Source: Juglans regia
Taxonomy: Eukaryota > Streptophyta > Magnoliopsida > Fagales > Juglandaceae
NCBI RefSeq assembly: GCF_001411555.2
Contig: NC_049909.1
Span: 13,946,686 to 14,010,685 of the forward strand
Direction: 5' to 3'
Length of the DNA stretch: 64,000 bases
Part shown: piece by piece, positions 1 to 12,052 of the stretch
Numbering within the stretch: the stretch's first letter is position 1
How the letters are laid out: every line of letters starts with the position of its first letter
Notes under the pieces: model-generated
The model's input: only the letters and a program-made list of their open reading frames with translations
Told to the model about the DNA's origin: nothing
Databases searched by the model: none
Made by a program: the position numbers and the translations under genes

Positions 1-190
1 AGCCTAGTCTTCTAAATACTTCATTCCAAATCCCTCGAACTATATCACAATGTAGTAGAAGATGGTCCACTGATTCACCCTCGTTCCTGCACATGCAGCA
101 CCGATCTGTGATGATCACCCCTCGTCTTCTCAAATTATCCGTTGTGAGTATCTTACCCAAAGAAGTGGTCCACACAAAAAACACTGCTAT
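1..190 (-). pseudogene. LINE reverse transcriptase, C-terminal zinc-binding (zf-RVT) fragment
   Basis: Read on the minus strand, the first 190 bases translate without a stop into the zinc-binding tail of a plant LINE ORF2. A VWTTSLGKILTTDNLRRRG stretch is followed by CCMC and HLLLHC, a Cys-Cys-His-Cys pattern usual for the zf-RVT domain behind plant L1-type reverse transcriptases. The reading changes near 190 to a different LINE remnant, so this is a junction between two insertions, and the 3' end lies outside the window. It looks like the family that starts at 62161 on the plus strand. It is a fragment and cannot be functional alone. Confidence 0.75.
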
Positions 191-3100
191 GAGGGGTGCC
201 TTGGGTCTCCAAATCCTTTTCTAAGGGAACTGGGTTGGAGGTTCTTTTAACAAAGATTTATAATACGAGCGAACCGAGAATAATTATTTTCCCGTATGTA
301 TCCACCACAACCGAGAATAAGGAAAGCATTACAAGCAACTATATGGCTTCAGGGTTTGCAACTTCAGTCTCAGCTTTGCTCACAACCAATAGCACATTAT
401 CATGTTCATCTCTTACCACAGCTCCAATACCAGCTTTATGTAAATCATAAAACATTGCCCCATCAACATTCAATTTGCAAAACCCAGCTGGAGGGACGTG
501 CCAGGAACAATCATTACCAGTTTAGTTGTAGTCCATGATTTGGAGCCTTTCTTAAAACACAGAATGTTTAGGGCATAGTTCACCACTTGCTTAGGTTCCA
601 GTCTGGTCTGCTCAAAAGACAACTTATTTCGTCTGAACCAGAAAACCCAAGCAAGGATAAAAACTTGTCAACCAGATCTTGCTCTCATTTGCTCACCACT
701 AGCTGGACAATATCAGCAACTGACATATCCTCATGCACCTGTCTAAACAAAGGCAAGTTTAGTAGCCATGAATCTTTAATAGTAGGACAGTGAAAGAGTG
801 CATGTGCCACATTTTCTACGATAGCATTACAGAAATCGCAAAAGAGACAAATGTCAACCCTCTTATTATGTAAGTTCTACTTTGATGGAAGACCCTCATA
901 GCAAACCCTCCAAGCAAAAACTTTTATCTTATTAGGCATACACATTTTCCACACAGCCTTCCACAGCTTATGATCATCTTGAGCCCTAGAACACCCTGCA
1001 ACCCTTGGGCTAAAAGGGACCTAAAGAATCGATCGGCACTCCTCACAGAATATGAACCATTTCTCTCATGCCTCCAAATCAACTGATTTGTATATATTCC
1101 TCGGCTCAAAGTAATCTTGAAAATATCAGATGCTACCCTTGGATTGAAAAGGGCTCTAATTGTGTTAACACTCCACTAACCCGAGTCAAGATCAATAAGA
1201 GAAGCCACTGTTAAATGATCATCAACCGTTACTTCCTCAAACAACTCATCCTTTAAAGCTGAATGTCCAGGTATCCAAACATCATCCCAGACCTTAACTG
1301 AATTTTCATCCCCAGTTCTCCATTGACAAACCTTCATTAGTCACTTTCTTGCTTCCAAAATGCCTCTCTAAGCAAAAGATGGATTAGCACCCAGCTTTGC
1401 CTCAAAAAATAAAGAATGTGGGAAGTACTTTGCTTTATAAATCTGGAATAGCAAGGAGTTAGCTTGAGTAAGAATTCTCCATGATTGTTTAGCAAGAAGA
1501 GCAAGGTTAAAAAATTTTAAATATTTGAAACCCATTCCTCCCTTTTACTTAGAATCACACATCTTCTCCCATTTAACCCAATGGACTTCTTTTCATTAAC
1601 TCTTTGCCCCAAAAAAAAAAAAAAATCTAGCTATCACACTCTCCAAATCCTTGCACAATCTGCTAGGTAACATAAAACAACTCATAGCATTGGCAGGTAT
1701 GGATAATGCCACAGTTTTGATTAAAATCTCCTTGCCCCTTGAGATAAAATCTTCTCTTTTCAGCACTAAAGTTTTTTCCACACTCTTGACTTAATCTCAA
1801 CAAAGGTAGTTGTTTTAGCTTTCCCAACAATTGGAGGAAGACCCAAATATTTCTCATATTGCTGAATTGTACCCCCAACCCACATAGCTATAATTTCTTG
1901 CCTAACAGATTTAGTGACATTAGAGCTAAACACCATTGTTGTTTTATTGATATTTATCTTTTATTGATATTGATATTGTTGTTTTATTGATATTGATATT
2001 TATCTTTTGTCCTGAGGCTAACTCATATTTTCTAAGAATAGCTTGGATAGTTTGAGAAGTGCTTGTATCTGCTTTACAGAATATCACAGAGTCATCTGCA
2101 AACAACACGTGGTTCACTCGAGGAGCACCCCTACATACTTTTATACCTGCACTGTCTTCCTTATCTCAACCTCTTTGAGTAGACTTATAAGACCTTCAGT
2201 GCATAAGAGGAAAAGGTAAGGAGATAAAGGATCTCCTTGCCTCATTCATCTAGAGGGCACTAAAGTATTTGTGGGACTTCCATTAACCTTAACTGAAAAA
2301 GTAACAGTGGTCATACAATTCATAATAAGCTTCACCAAACTGATAGCAAACCCTAACTTTAATAACATCCTTTCCAAGAAATCTCACTCGATCCTGTCAT
2401 AGGCTCTAGATATGTCAAGTTTTAGAGACATGAAACCCTTTTTTCCTTGCCTCTTATTTTTTAGAAAATGGACCAACTCATAAGAAATTAAGACATTATC
2501 AGTGATGAGCCTTCTAGGCACAAATGCACTTTGCATAGATCCTCATTCATTGTAGTAGTGACTCGAGATCCCACACCCTCCAGAACATCCATAGCACCTA
2601 TTTGAGATGATGAACTGAATAAGGACTGAAAATACCCTCTAATATAATCATCTCTCTAAACACCTTGAAGCCATTGACCCCTTTCATATGAATATGATTC
2701 CTTTTCTGCCTCTGCGAAGCTTTAGAGTGAAAATACTTAGTGTTTGAGTCCCCACTATGCAGCCATAGCACTTTAGACCTCTGTTTCCATAACAATTCGT
2801 CCCTTTCTAACCACATCTGTACTTCCTTCCTGATATTCCTTTCTTCTTCAAGATTAACAGAATCAGGATCTAAAGATTGCAGCCTTTGTAACATCAGCTT
2901 TGCCTTAGCTAGCTTTTATGGACATTACCAAATGAATCTCGGTTCCATTGATTAAGTCTATTGCCATAAAGTCTAATATTATCCATAGCTCCAATCATAC
3001 AGCCTTCAAAGCCTCTTTCTGACCAAGAATGCTCAATAAGATTTTCACAATCAGGATTACCAATCCACATTGGTTCAAAATGAAAAAACTTTTTCCTTCT

Positions 3101-3473
3101 TCTAAGTTGAACCAACCCTTTAGTATCCAACCAAATAGGGACATGATCTGAATAGGAAGCAGAACCATGTTGAACAATAGCCTCATTAAACTGTTCAATC
3201 CATTTAGAATTGGCTAGACATCTGTCTAACCTCTCCCAAATAACCTCACTCTCCCTACGATTACACCAGGTGAAAGGGGTCCTTTAAAACCTAGATCATG
3301 AAATTGACAATCATTCAACACAGATCAAAACCCTCCATCTGAACTCCAGGCCTCAATCTTCCTCCCCACTTCTCGTTAGGGGTAAATATTTTACTGAAAT
3401 CACCATAAGCCATCCAAGTTTTATCCACATAATTTGATAAAGTGTGAAGGATGGCATTCGACAAATACAAACG
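191..3473 (-). pseudogene. Decayed non-LTR retrotransposon (LINE) ORF2, endonuclease to RNase H
   Basis: Minus-strand translation gives, in order, LINE ORF2 landmarks broken by stops and frameshifts. They are an endonuclease segment (a GDF-like motif near 3400, then TKGLVQLRRRKKFFHFEPMW at about 3070-3130), the linker with LWKQRSKVLWLHSGDSNTKYFH (2700-2800), degraded reverse transcriptase (about 2600-1400), a WRHERNGSYSVRSA segment before the zinc domain (about 1030-1080), and an RNase H-like tail with KLNVDGAMF (about 460-520). Its 5' part stops abruptly at a poly-T tract at 3474 that marks the 3' end of another LINE. A small tandem expansion of a ttattgatatt motif lies at 1940-2010. This is a dead copy of an L1-type element with an RNase H domain, common in plants. 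Confidence 0.85.
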
Positions 3474-5564
3474 TTTTTTTTTTTTTTTAGGAAAACAAAT
3501 TTCATTAAATCAAAGAGATTAAAAATTGTTCTTATCAAGTCAAATGGACTGAGATACATATATTGAGGCATTATCCCACCACATCTCAATATTCTCAACA
3601 TTCCAAGCATATAGTGTCAATCTATGTGCTGCCTCATTGCCCATTTTGCGAACATATAATATAGCACATTGTATTTAGTCTTTGTATTTCTTTTAATAAA
3701 TTTTCAAGAGATGAGAAAGACTCTCCAGATAGTTGAATTTCATTAATTAGCATCAAGCAATCACATTCTAGGAATAACTTGGGGTTACTCCAATTAACAT
3801 AAAATCGCAACCCCCTAAGCATAGCTAGAGCTTCAATAGTTTTTGGGTTTGTCACTTTTATTTTCCACTTTCCTAGCTGCCATAATAACTTCAATTTGTT
3901 CATTTTTTAGGAAAGCACCCACTCCAACTTTCCTTTGGTAAAAAAACAAAGCACCATCGACATTTAACTTTAGATATCTTGGTGGAGGAGTTTTCCGGTA
4001 GCACAATAGCTTTGAATTCATATGCATAGAGGATGGTACACCCTTCTGAACTTTCTACACCGATAGAGCATACTCAATCACATGTCTTGGTTCATGATAA
4101 ACATTTTCATATATCAGTTTATTCCTTTGGAACCAAAATCCCCATGCCATTGAAAATAATGTGGACAAATCCTCCTGATTGCCTTCTTCCTTCACTAAGA
4201 GCGCCAAGTCCCAAACAAACTTCAACTGCTCAGCCTTTTGTAACAATGGGATATGTTTATTCCACTACACTCGGATTTCTTTGTAGAAAAATAGAGCATG
4301 TGCAAGATCCTCCATACTTTGCTAACAGAAAATACATTTTCTTCGACTGCTACATATTTTTTGCTCAGATTATGAAATGTTGGTAGGGATGCTACGGGGG
4401 CGGGTAGCACCACTTCCCTGCACCCCTCCCAGCATGGGGCGGGGGGTGGGGCTTTCACCCCCGTCCCCCACCCCTGGGATGCGGGGGGCGGGGTGCAGGG
4501 CGGATTCCCAATCAGTCCCGCCTCATTTTACTTAAAAAAAAATAATATATTTTATTTTATTTAAAAATTATTCATATGTGCAAAAGTAATTAAAAATACA
4601 TTTTTAAACCCAAATTTAAAATTTAAAATTTAAAATTTGTAAATATAATTATAATTTAAAAACTATGTAATTTTTAAATTTGCTAATACATATTTTGTGT
4701 AAATTGTAGTGTATTAGTTTTTAAACTATTTAGTTTTTAAATTTGCTAATACATATTTTGTGAACAAGTCTAACATATTGTAATATATATTTATATATAC
4801 ACAATTTATAAAATATAAATATAGATTTATGTTTATATATATGTATATAATATATACATATATATAAATGTAAGTGGGGGCGGGCAGGGGAAATATGGGG
4901 CAGGGTTGGGCCCTCCCCACCACCCGCCCCCCCTAGGAGCCCTAGATGCTGGGCGGGGGGTCCCGCCCCCGCATGGAAGGAGCGGGGTTGCCCACCCCCG
5001 CCATGTGGGGGCGGAACTGAAGTGGAAGCGGGGTGAGGCCCCGCTGCCCACCCCTAAATGCTGGTAATCCATCTCGACAGGCCCTCCAGGCAAAAATCTT
5101 AATTTTGTTAGGGAGTTTCATCCGCCATAACCTCTTCCAAAATGACCTCACTCTAGATTCCATAGAGCTTTTCCCTAATTGCTGCTTAGATCTGTTACGA
5201 AAGAATTTATAAGCACTCCTTACAGTAAAGTGCACATTCTTCGCATGATTCCAAATCCACTTGTCTTCATTGGAGCTAGGACAAATGATGATCTTTAAAA
5301 TTTCTGTTGTGCTGCAATATTTGGATTGAAAAGAGCTCTAGTTTTTTTCACATTCCACCGCTGAGTGTTATCATCAATAAGAGAATCAACAATAGCATCC
5401 ATCTCTTCCATTGTAGCCAGATCTGTGAATTGTTGGACATTAAGACCTAGAATCCAAGGGTCATGGAAAGCCTTTACACATTTTCCTTTTACAATTCTCC
5501 ATGTAACAACCTGGGTGCATAAGTTTGTTAGCTTCCCATATTCCTCTCCAAGCATTGCAATCCA
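3474..5564 (-). pseudogene. Second decayed LINE ORF2 3' half with poly(A) tail, split by a DNA transposon
   Basis: The run of T at 3474-3488 is the poly(A) tail of a minus-strand LINE inserted next to the preceding remnant. Its coding remains run from about 5564 to 3634. They include a TWRI/KGKCVKAFHDPWI segment (5400-5530), FTVRSAYKFF and WKRLWRMKLPNKIKIFAWR (5100-5235), a zinc-domain remnant, SMAWGFWFQRNKLIYEN (4080-4170), and an RNase H-like domain with PPPRYLKLNVDGALFF (3930-4000) and LECDCLMLI. The reading is interrupted at 4384-5056 by a hAT-like element. Outside it the coding sequence joins again, from CRDGLPAF to HNLSKKY. The 5' end at about 5564 abuts an LTR-type fragment. Stops and frameshifts make it non-functional. 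Confidence 0.85.
4384..5056. mobile_element. Non-autonomous hAT-like transposon with G/C-rich ends, inserted in a LINE
   Basis: The element starts tagggatg and ends caccccta, imperfect inverted ends of the TAGGGGTG type. It is flanked by 8-bp repeats aatgttgg (4376-4383) and aatgctgg (5057-5064), one mismatch apart, as expected of hAT target-site duplications. The outer ~130 bases at each end are rich in gggg/cccc blocks, while the middle is A/T rich with tatata runs. There is no transposase coding, so it is MITE-like and must have been mobilised in trans. The host LINE reading frame resumes on either side, which supports the boundaries. Confidence 0.8.
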
Positions 5565-6696
5565 AAGCAATCCACAGGAAAGTAATAACTCGGTGAGTCC
5601 GAGATCGAATCCACAGGGAAGGGTGTAGAATTGCAACCCAAAACAAGAAAATCAAATAGAACAAGAAAAATTAATAGGAAAGATTATCAAGGGTTGATTG
5701 AGTTGTTGGAAAAAAGGGTCAAAACTATGGAGAAAAATATCAATATATTAAAACAATAAGGCTTCGGGATTCACACACAATGCATCTGATGATAGTTTCA
5801 ACAATCTATTTTATAACTCAACTAAGCTTCATACGAAGGATAATATTAGTTGGATGATTTAGCAATTAAAGCACATATTACTTTTCAAATATAGTTTCAT
5901 GAATTGGTTTGATTTTAGGTAAAACTAATCTAGAGAATTTATGAGCAGGGAATTCTATGCATTCAACGTGTCTGGAGTCTACAATAAATCAAAGAATTAT
6001 ATAGAACAAATTTCTTTTCTAAAATGGTAAATCAATCTGAAAACATCAAAATTTAAACATAAAAATCATAAACAGATTGTTAAGAACATACCCCAAGATG
6101 GATGGGCTTTACCCTACACCTAAGCAATGTGTTTAGCAATCCATAAGTAAAAGAAAATAAAACAATAAACTAGGATTTTTCCTGGCCTCCCTCCCGTCAA
6201 TTTTGTACTAATGATATGCTTATATAGGGAAGAAAATAAACCCTAACGTTTTGTTGATTCCTATATAAAAAATCACTTAACTTTTAGGACTTATATTGAT
6301 AGCTTCATAAGCGCTTCAGTAGTTAGAATTTAGAAATAATTATTAAGAAAAAGTTGTAGCCCTTTAAGATAGCTTTCTAACCCATTAAGAATCGTATCAA
6401 TCTGATTTGTGCGTAGAAAGTTATGATCGAAACACTAAAGTATGTCCAGGCTGTCTCCTAACGCATTTCGAACTTGGACTTCTTGTGGATTCCTTCTGTG
6501 ATTTCTTTTTCTTTTTCTTAATCCAAATTACTCTCAAACCCTAAAAAAAATATTTATGAATTAAGACTCATTTAAAGCATAAATTTGAGAAAAAACATTA
6601 TTCCAAAGTAACCTATAATATACATGAATTAACCTAAACTAAATGTAATAAAGCTATGTACTAATAAGATAAATGTGCAAAACTAAGCTATTATCA
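5565..6696 (-). mobile_element. LTR-retrotransposon-derived fragment (possibly a solo LTR)
   Basis: On the minus strand the block opens with TGATAATAGCTTAGTTTTGC at 6696. Near its far end it has a CCCTGTGGATTCGATCTCGG-type stretch (about 5600-5625), a motif I have seen near the ends of plant LTR elements. The ends fit TG...CA only at one side, no 5-bp target duplication was found, and there is no coding. The left limit is approximate: the sequence turns into LINE coding near 5564. It may be a truncated LTR or a TRIM/LARD-type element. The ORFs inside are chance. Confidence 0.4.
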
Positions 6697-7180
6697 GACT
6701 AGTTATCTTAAAGTCAAAATAATAATATAATATTATATATTTTAATAATATTTTACAAATTTGTTTTTATAATATTTTGCAAATACATTCTATATATTAA
6801 TTAATAATTTAATTTTAATTTCATAATTTAATTATTATTAATGAAATAGAATAAGGTAGAAATAACGGACTATTTATCAAAATTGAAATGGATCGATAAA
6901 ATAGATTTTAAAATAATTAGATAATATAATGGTTGTTGGAAATGATTAAAATATTACTTTGGTGAGTGAGTAGTGTATGGCTAGTCCAATGTAAAGGATT
7001 TTACTCATACCTAGCCAAAATATGAAGATGCATTGACATTTGGCTAGTCTCAATACTCTAACTTGCTTAAAAATAAAAATAAAACGAGTTATGGAAAAAG
7101 TGGGAGTAATTGCCTTGTAAATTAAATGTCGTATGTGCATGGGAGGGTGAGGGAGAGAAAAGGAAAGGGGAGTTGTTCCG
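6697..7180. other. AT-rich intergenic DNA, nothing recognised
   Basis: This stretch is A/T rich with runs of taatatta and ttaattaat and no sustained coding on either strand. I see no repeat ends or RNA gene. Confidence 0.5.
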
Positions 7181-7552
7181 TGCAGGGGTATTTCTTTGGT
7201 TTTTTCATTTTTCTAATTTACATGTGCAATCCAATTGTTCTCCTAGATTTATTGTGAGTATTGTTTAAAACCTTACTCATTTTTTGCCTTTTGCTTTTGG
7301 TCTTATAGTTGACCAAGACCATCTTTAGCCTATTGTTGGCTTTTCAACTTATTGTTAGCCCTTTGTTGGTCGGACTTGAACCATTGTCAACGTCTTGTGG
7401 ACTACAATTCCAGATTTGATATTCCAGCTGCTGGTCACTTCATCATCACCACCACTTTCATCGTCTCATCAGCAATCAATCAACATATATGAAGGTTACA
7501 TTTAAATTTCAAATTCAACATTTCAAAGTTCTACAACTTAAGTTTGAGGGGG
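7181..7552 (+). mobile_element. 3' internal remnant of a Ty1/copia-like element with polypurine tract
   Basis: Non-coding sequence leads into a purine run, agtttgaggggg, at 7541-7552, immediately before a TGTTAGAG start at 7553. That arrangement is the usual polypurine tract plus 3' LTR start of copia elements. The upstream gag-pol is not present in recognisable form, so only the last few hundred bases of the internal region survive. The left limit is arbitrary. Confidence 0.5.
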
Positions 7553-8716
7553 TGTTAGAGATTATAAAACATTGACGTCTAGCATGTGATTGGTTCTTGT
7601 GGGAGCTCGGCTCCCGAGCATGTGATTCGACCATGATCAAATGGGTTGGATCACATGGGGGCATGGTTCTTGAGAATTTGATCCAACCGAAGATCAAATT
7701 GATTGAATCACATGGAAACTCGACTCCCGAGCACATTGGATGAAATAGATCGGATCAAGTGGGAGATCGGCTAACGAGCACGTATTTGATCCCCGATCAA
7801 CTTGCTCGGATCACGTGAGAGCTATATTCCTGTGGGGCAAAGAAAGAGATCTTGAACCCAAGGCAAGCAATAAAGCTCACCCCCTTGAAGAGCAATATTC
7901 GCACTTAACCGAGCAGAAAGTGTTCGCACCCTCCAGCAAAAAGTGCTCCTCATGAAGGGTGAGCAACAACAGTGAGTACTTTGTTGGGATGTGAGGTAAA
8001 GTCCTCGCATCCATGAGGGTGAGTGATGTCACTGAAGGAATGCTCATCCCCATGGGTGAGCAAAGCACTTTTGTTCATGATAAAGGCAAGTGCTCGCACC
8101 TCAGGGCGAGTAAAAACCGCTTGCAACTGGGAGAGCAAAAGTGCTCAAACCTATGGGCAATCAAAAAGTAAAAATAAAAAATCAATCAGTCTTTTCTGTA
8201 AGTCGTGCTCAAATCTAATTGAGCAAAATTGCTCCAATCTACTAGTGCAAGCAACAACAACTTGCACCCCTGGGTGAGAAATAACAGCTCGCACCCCATG
8301 ATGAGTAAAGGGTGTCCCACCAGAGCGAGCGACAACATCTCACACTCAAACAAAAAGGCTTACTGCCAGGGCAAGCAAACAATGCTCTTATCTAATGGCA
8401 ATCAAATGCTCTCTCCCTAAGAAGTGTTTCTCCTAGGGGCAAGCATTTAAAAAAATAATATGGTGATGTTTGCAAAAGGTGCTCATCCCTATGAGCAAAA
8501 GTCAAAAGTGCTTGACGCCCAAGTTGAGCAACATCATCTTGCACCCATTGGGAGAGCACTTTGCTTGCATTATATGCTCGGATATCATGCCCTATTTTCA
8601 TAAGTACCTGACTCATGATCATATTGGTCGAATTACAAGGAGCTCAGCTCCCGAGCATATAAAGTGTATCAGACTTCCAATAGTATACGATCAAGGCCAC
8701 GACAGAAATTCTAACA
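7553..8716 (+). mobile_element. Copia-type 3' LTR with internal degenerate repeats
   Basis: The LTR begins TGTTAGAG directly after the polypurine tract and can be closed at TTCTAACA (8709-8716), giving a 7-bp inverted end TGTTAGA/TCTAACA and a length of about 1.16 kb. Inside, the block is built from many degenerate copies of a short motif. The forms are like gagcaaaagtgctcgcaccc, with gagc and gctc recurring every 30-50 bases from about 7840 to 8600. The near-identical phrase agctcNgctcccgagcat occurs near both ends (about 7604 and 8641). No partner 5' LTR is in the window. Short ORFs here are by-products of the repeats. Confidence 0.55.
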
Positions 8717-9185
8717 AGAAATCTCCATAACATAACCATCAAGCCAATGGCAGAAATATCCACCAGAAATCTCCATCTCCAACCCACGACAATGGCAACG
8801 ATGTGGGTCTCTGGTGCGAAAGTGAAGATATTTTTTATTATTTCCACTGCAAGTCATGTAGTGGTTAGATGCAGTCACGTAGATGAGGTCATCCATCTCT
8901 TTCATGGCTCGCGCCATGGTTAGCAAATAAATGTGGCTCTACAATTTTTCTGGAGAAGAAGAAGTCTGAAGCAAGAGGAGAGAAGAAAGAACATAAAAAT
9001 GAAGAATACGAAGATGGTAGATGGAGAGTGGGGAATAGGAGATAATGAAGATGAAGCTTGTTCGGGAGATTTTTGGTTGTAATTGGTTGATTTGATTTGT
9101 ATTTGGGTTGTTTTTGTCTAATTTGATTTGTTGTAGGAATATTTTAATCAATTCGGATAGAGTAATGCTAGATAATATCTCTAGA
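8717..9185. other. Intergenic, nothing recognised
   Basis: There is no convincing coding or RNA gene. The stretch holds the 5' flank and the left target duplication (tctctaga, 9178-9185) of the hAT-like element that follows. Confidence 0.45.
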
Positions 9186-11051
9186 TAGGACTGTTCATCC
9201 GGGTTCCGGACTAGGTATCCGGGTATACCCAACCCAGAACCCGGATTTCAAACCCGAGCCAGGTTCCGGCTCGGATTAGCCGGGTTATAACCCCGGCTGG
9301 AACTCGGATGAATCCTGGTTTTTAAAACTCGGAAATCAGGGTTCCGGGTTCTACCAGTTTTTTTTTTTTTTAACAAAAGTCCAAGGTATTAATTTTCTTT
9401 TTATTTTTTTTTTTAAAAAGGTAATGTTGAAAAGCATAATGTTTTTTATTTTGTTTTATCTAAAAGCCTATATTTCTATTAAAAAGCATAATACTAATGG
9501 AACATTGTCCATAACGATAAAAATGTATCAAAATGGAAAACTAAATTTTATGTAAAAAATAACTAAAGTTACAACCTAATTAGCATTTTAACTAAATGCA
9601 TGCAAAATAAAATAAATACAATATTCATCATGTAAAATGCATGCAAAACACAATGCACTACATATTACATTATTTTATATTTATACATTACATTATAAAA
9701 CACAAAAATTACAAAATATGAATTTTACAATCAGTAGCATGGTCTTCCATTATCAACTTTTAATCTAGTATTCCAACTCAGTGGCTTTTTGGGGTTAGTT
9801 CTCAAATGTTGCGGTTAGTTCTCAATGGCAGCCCCATTGAACTGAGATTGGTAATATGAATGTGAATCAAGAGCAAGCATCTGTACAAGAGAATGCATAA
9901 TATCAAACTCAATCTATCAACCAAACCATTTAATAAAGCAATTCAAAACCAATTCAGTAAGCCATGATATTCCAAATACATGTTCCTGTGAACAGAAATA
10001 CATGAAGGGCGTAAAATGCAAGAAATGGCTTTTACCCACAGACATGCATGTGAAAGGAATCCCCACCTAATGCAGGATAGACACAGCAGGTTAGGTTCAC
10101 AATTCATTAAATCTGAGTCACACATCACAAGACAAATCTACTCTCAATTCAGAATAAACCCATGTACTTGTATGGAGAAATGGAATGGAATACTTTTACC
10201 TTTGGGGACATAAGCAGAGAATCATGGCAGATGATGCTATCTTTAGATGACCATAGGAAGCATTATAATTTATGACATTATCATTAATTACAATTCTTGC
10301 AAGCGATAAGTAGAAATAGAAGTCAGTTTCATGTTATGTCAAAAGAGAGTAATAGTTTATCCGACCTTATCCACAAAGACAGACACAACAATGCAAGTAA
10401 AAGAAACAAAGGGCTATGCTCTGCTATCTAAAGCTATACACATGCTACAGACACGAGGGTGCATAACTGTCAACCACAAACCACACCAATTTAATAAATA
10501 AAAAACAATCAGTTTTAACAGCTTCACTACCAACATACAAAGAAGAGATTTACGCTATAGAGTCACAGACAGAAGGGTGCATAACCGTCAATCATTTTCA
10601 GCTCTCAAGAACACAACCAAGTCCCCTGCAACCAGCTTATACCCATGTTGAACAACATATACTTTATTCACATGTTTAACAAAATTACAAAAAAAAAAAA
10701 CAAACCCATATCTATCAAAGATTCTTTCATTCAAACATTTTCATCAAAACAGACCCAAATCAACAAAGTAATAAAAGGAAAAAATCCTAAAAAAATTGCT
10801 GCAGAGAAAGCAAGCAAATGTTACCCAAATCACAAAGAACAAACCTTGGGGTCAAGAGGATGACGGCGAGTCGGCGACGACGATGAGGTCACGAGGATGA
10901 CGAGGTTTCTTCAATCGGTATTGAGGGAAGACCTTCGAGCCCCAAAAGAAATAGGAAGAAGAAGATGAAATCACTGAAAGTGACCTTAGATTCACTCTCT
11001 TCAGTGAGCGACAGAACTTTGCTCGGCAAAGACGCTACGGTTTCAGTGAGT

Positions 11052-11100
<49 letters not shown>

Positions 11101-11398
11101 GGATGGAGACGGATGTGAGAGATAGAGAGAGAGATGGATGGGAGAGTCTCAGAGTTAGACGGATGCGAGAGATGAAGCAGCTAGGGTTACATCTCTTCCA
11201 ATTTATACAAACCCCGGGCGGTACCGGGTGTTTTTTATGGAACTCGGGTTTCATACCCTGGTCCGGACCGGATGAACCCGGTTATAAGAATGCGGGTTTC
11301 GGCTCGGATTTGACTCGGGCCGAAAACCATAATTGGAACCCGGTTATTCAGGTTTCGGACCGGGCCGAGAAAAAATTCGACCCGGATGAACAGTCTTA
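9186..11398. mobile_element. 2.2-kb non-autonomous hAT-like element, CCGG-rich ends
   Basis: The termini are inverted: taggactgttcatccgggt at the left (9186) and, on the reverse strand, taagactgttcatccgggt at the right (11398). They are flanked by 8-bp repeats tctctaga (9178-9185) and tctctaaa (11399-11406). The terminal ~150 bases at each side carry repeated aacccgg/ccgggtt motifs. The interior is A/T rich, includes a (GA)n tract, and has no transposase. The block at 10855-11000 is less A/T rich and encodes nothing I recognise. Size and lack of coding suggest a deletion derivative or one carrying foreign DNA. Confidence 0.75.
11054..11095. repeat. (GA)n microsatellite
   Basis: An uninterrupted GA dinucleotide run of about 40 bases lies inside the hAT-like element. 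It produces an Arg-Glu repeat in one reading frame that should not be read as protein. Confidence 0.95.
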
Positions 11399-11798
11399 TC
11401 TCTAAATGATTTAATAATATGATACTAATCACATGAACTAAAAATTCATTTAATATTTCTAAAAAACTTGTAACACAAATTCTCGCATTCGTAACGGAAG
11501 TATGAATTATGAAATACCCATTAAGAGAGAGTCAAACGTATTCGCATTCGTAATAGAGCATCCAAATTGAATTTAAAATGATTCCAAAAAAAGAAGCCGT
11601 TGCACTTTACCAAAATGGCATCCTCTGTTCTCAGGAAAAAAAAATGGAAGAATGCCATCCCCTTTAAATTTTTAAAAATACATACAAAAATTGTTCGTCA
11701 GTTGCCGCAACGGTACAGAAACTAGAATCCAATTCATTTATATACAGAGAGAGCCATTTAGCAGAGAGAGCCATTTAGAAGAGATATATCATATCTGA

Positions 11799-11805
11799 GC
11801 GAGCG

Positions 11806-11837
<32 letters not shown>

Positions 11838-11858
11838 GCAGAGAGAGAGAGAGAGAGA
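11799..11858. repeat. GA-rich microsatellite, possible 5' leader
   Basis: A gcga/ga repeat of about 60 bases with one interruption. GA-rich tracts are common in plant promoters and 5' UTRs. A tttatatacagag string lies just upstream at about 11737, so this may be the leader of the unrecognised gene-like region that follows. Confidence 0.85.
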
Positions 11859-12052
11859 ATTGAGGGAGACAGATATGGGGAATTCTTCTCTCTTTTCGTC
11901 TCTAGGGAAGTGGAAACCTTCTTGAGCTCCCTGAATCAATTATTTTCCAACATTTTCTTTCATTTTTTGTAATCTAAACATTGTAACTATCTTTTATGTG
12001 TATTCCTTCCAGATTGAAAAGAATTCGAGGAAAGTAGTTACTAAAACACATA

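Noticed and set aside
8023..8730. Overlapping ORFs on both strands
   Set aside because: They lie inside the copia LTR and reflect its degenerate repeats; no domain is visible.
8939..9232. 97-residue minus-strand ORF
   Set aside because: It starts in the hAT-like element end and runs into flanking DNA. Composition is A/T driven and no family is recognised.
10965..11405. 146-residue ORF with an Arg-Glu run
   Set aside because: It reads through the (GA)n microsatellite and the right end of the hAT-like element.
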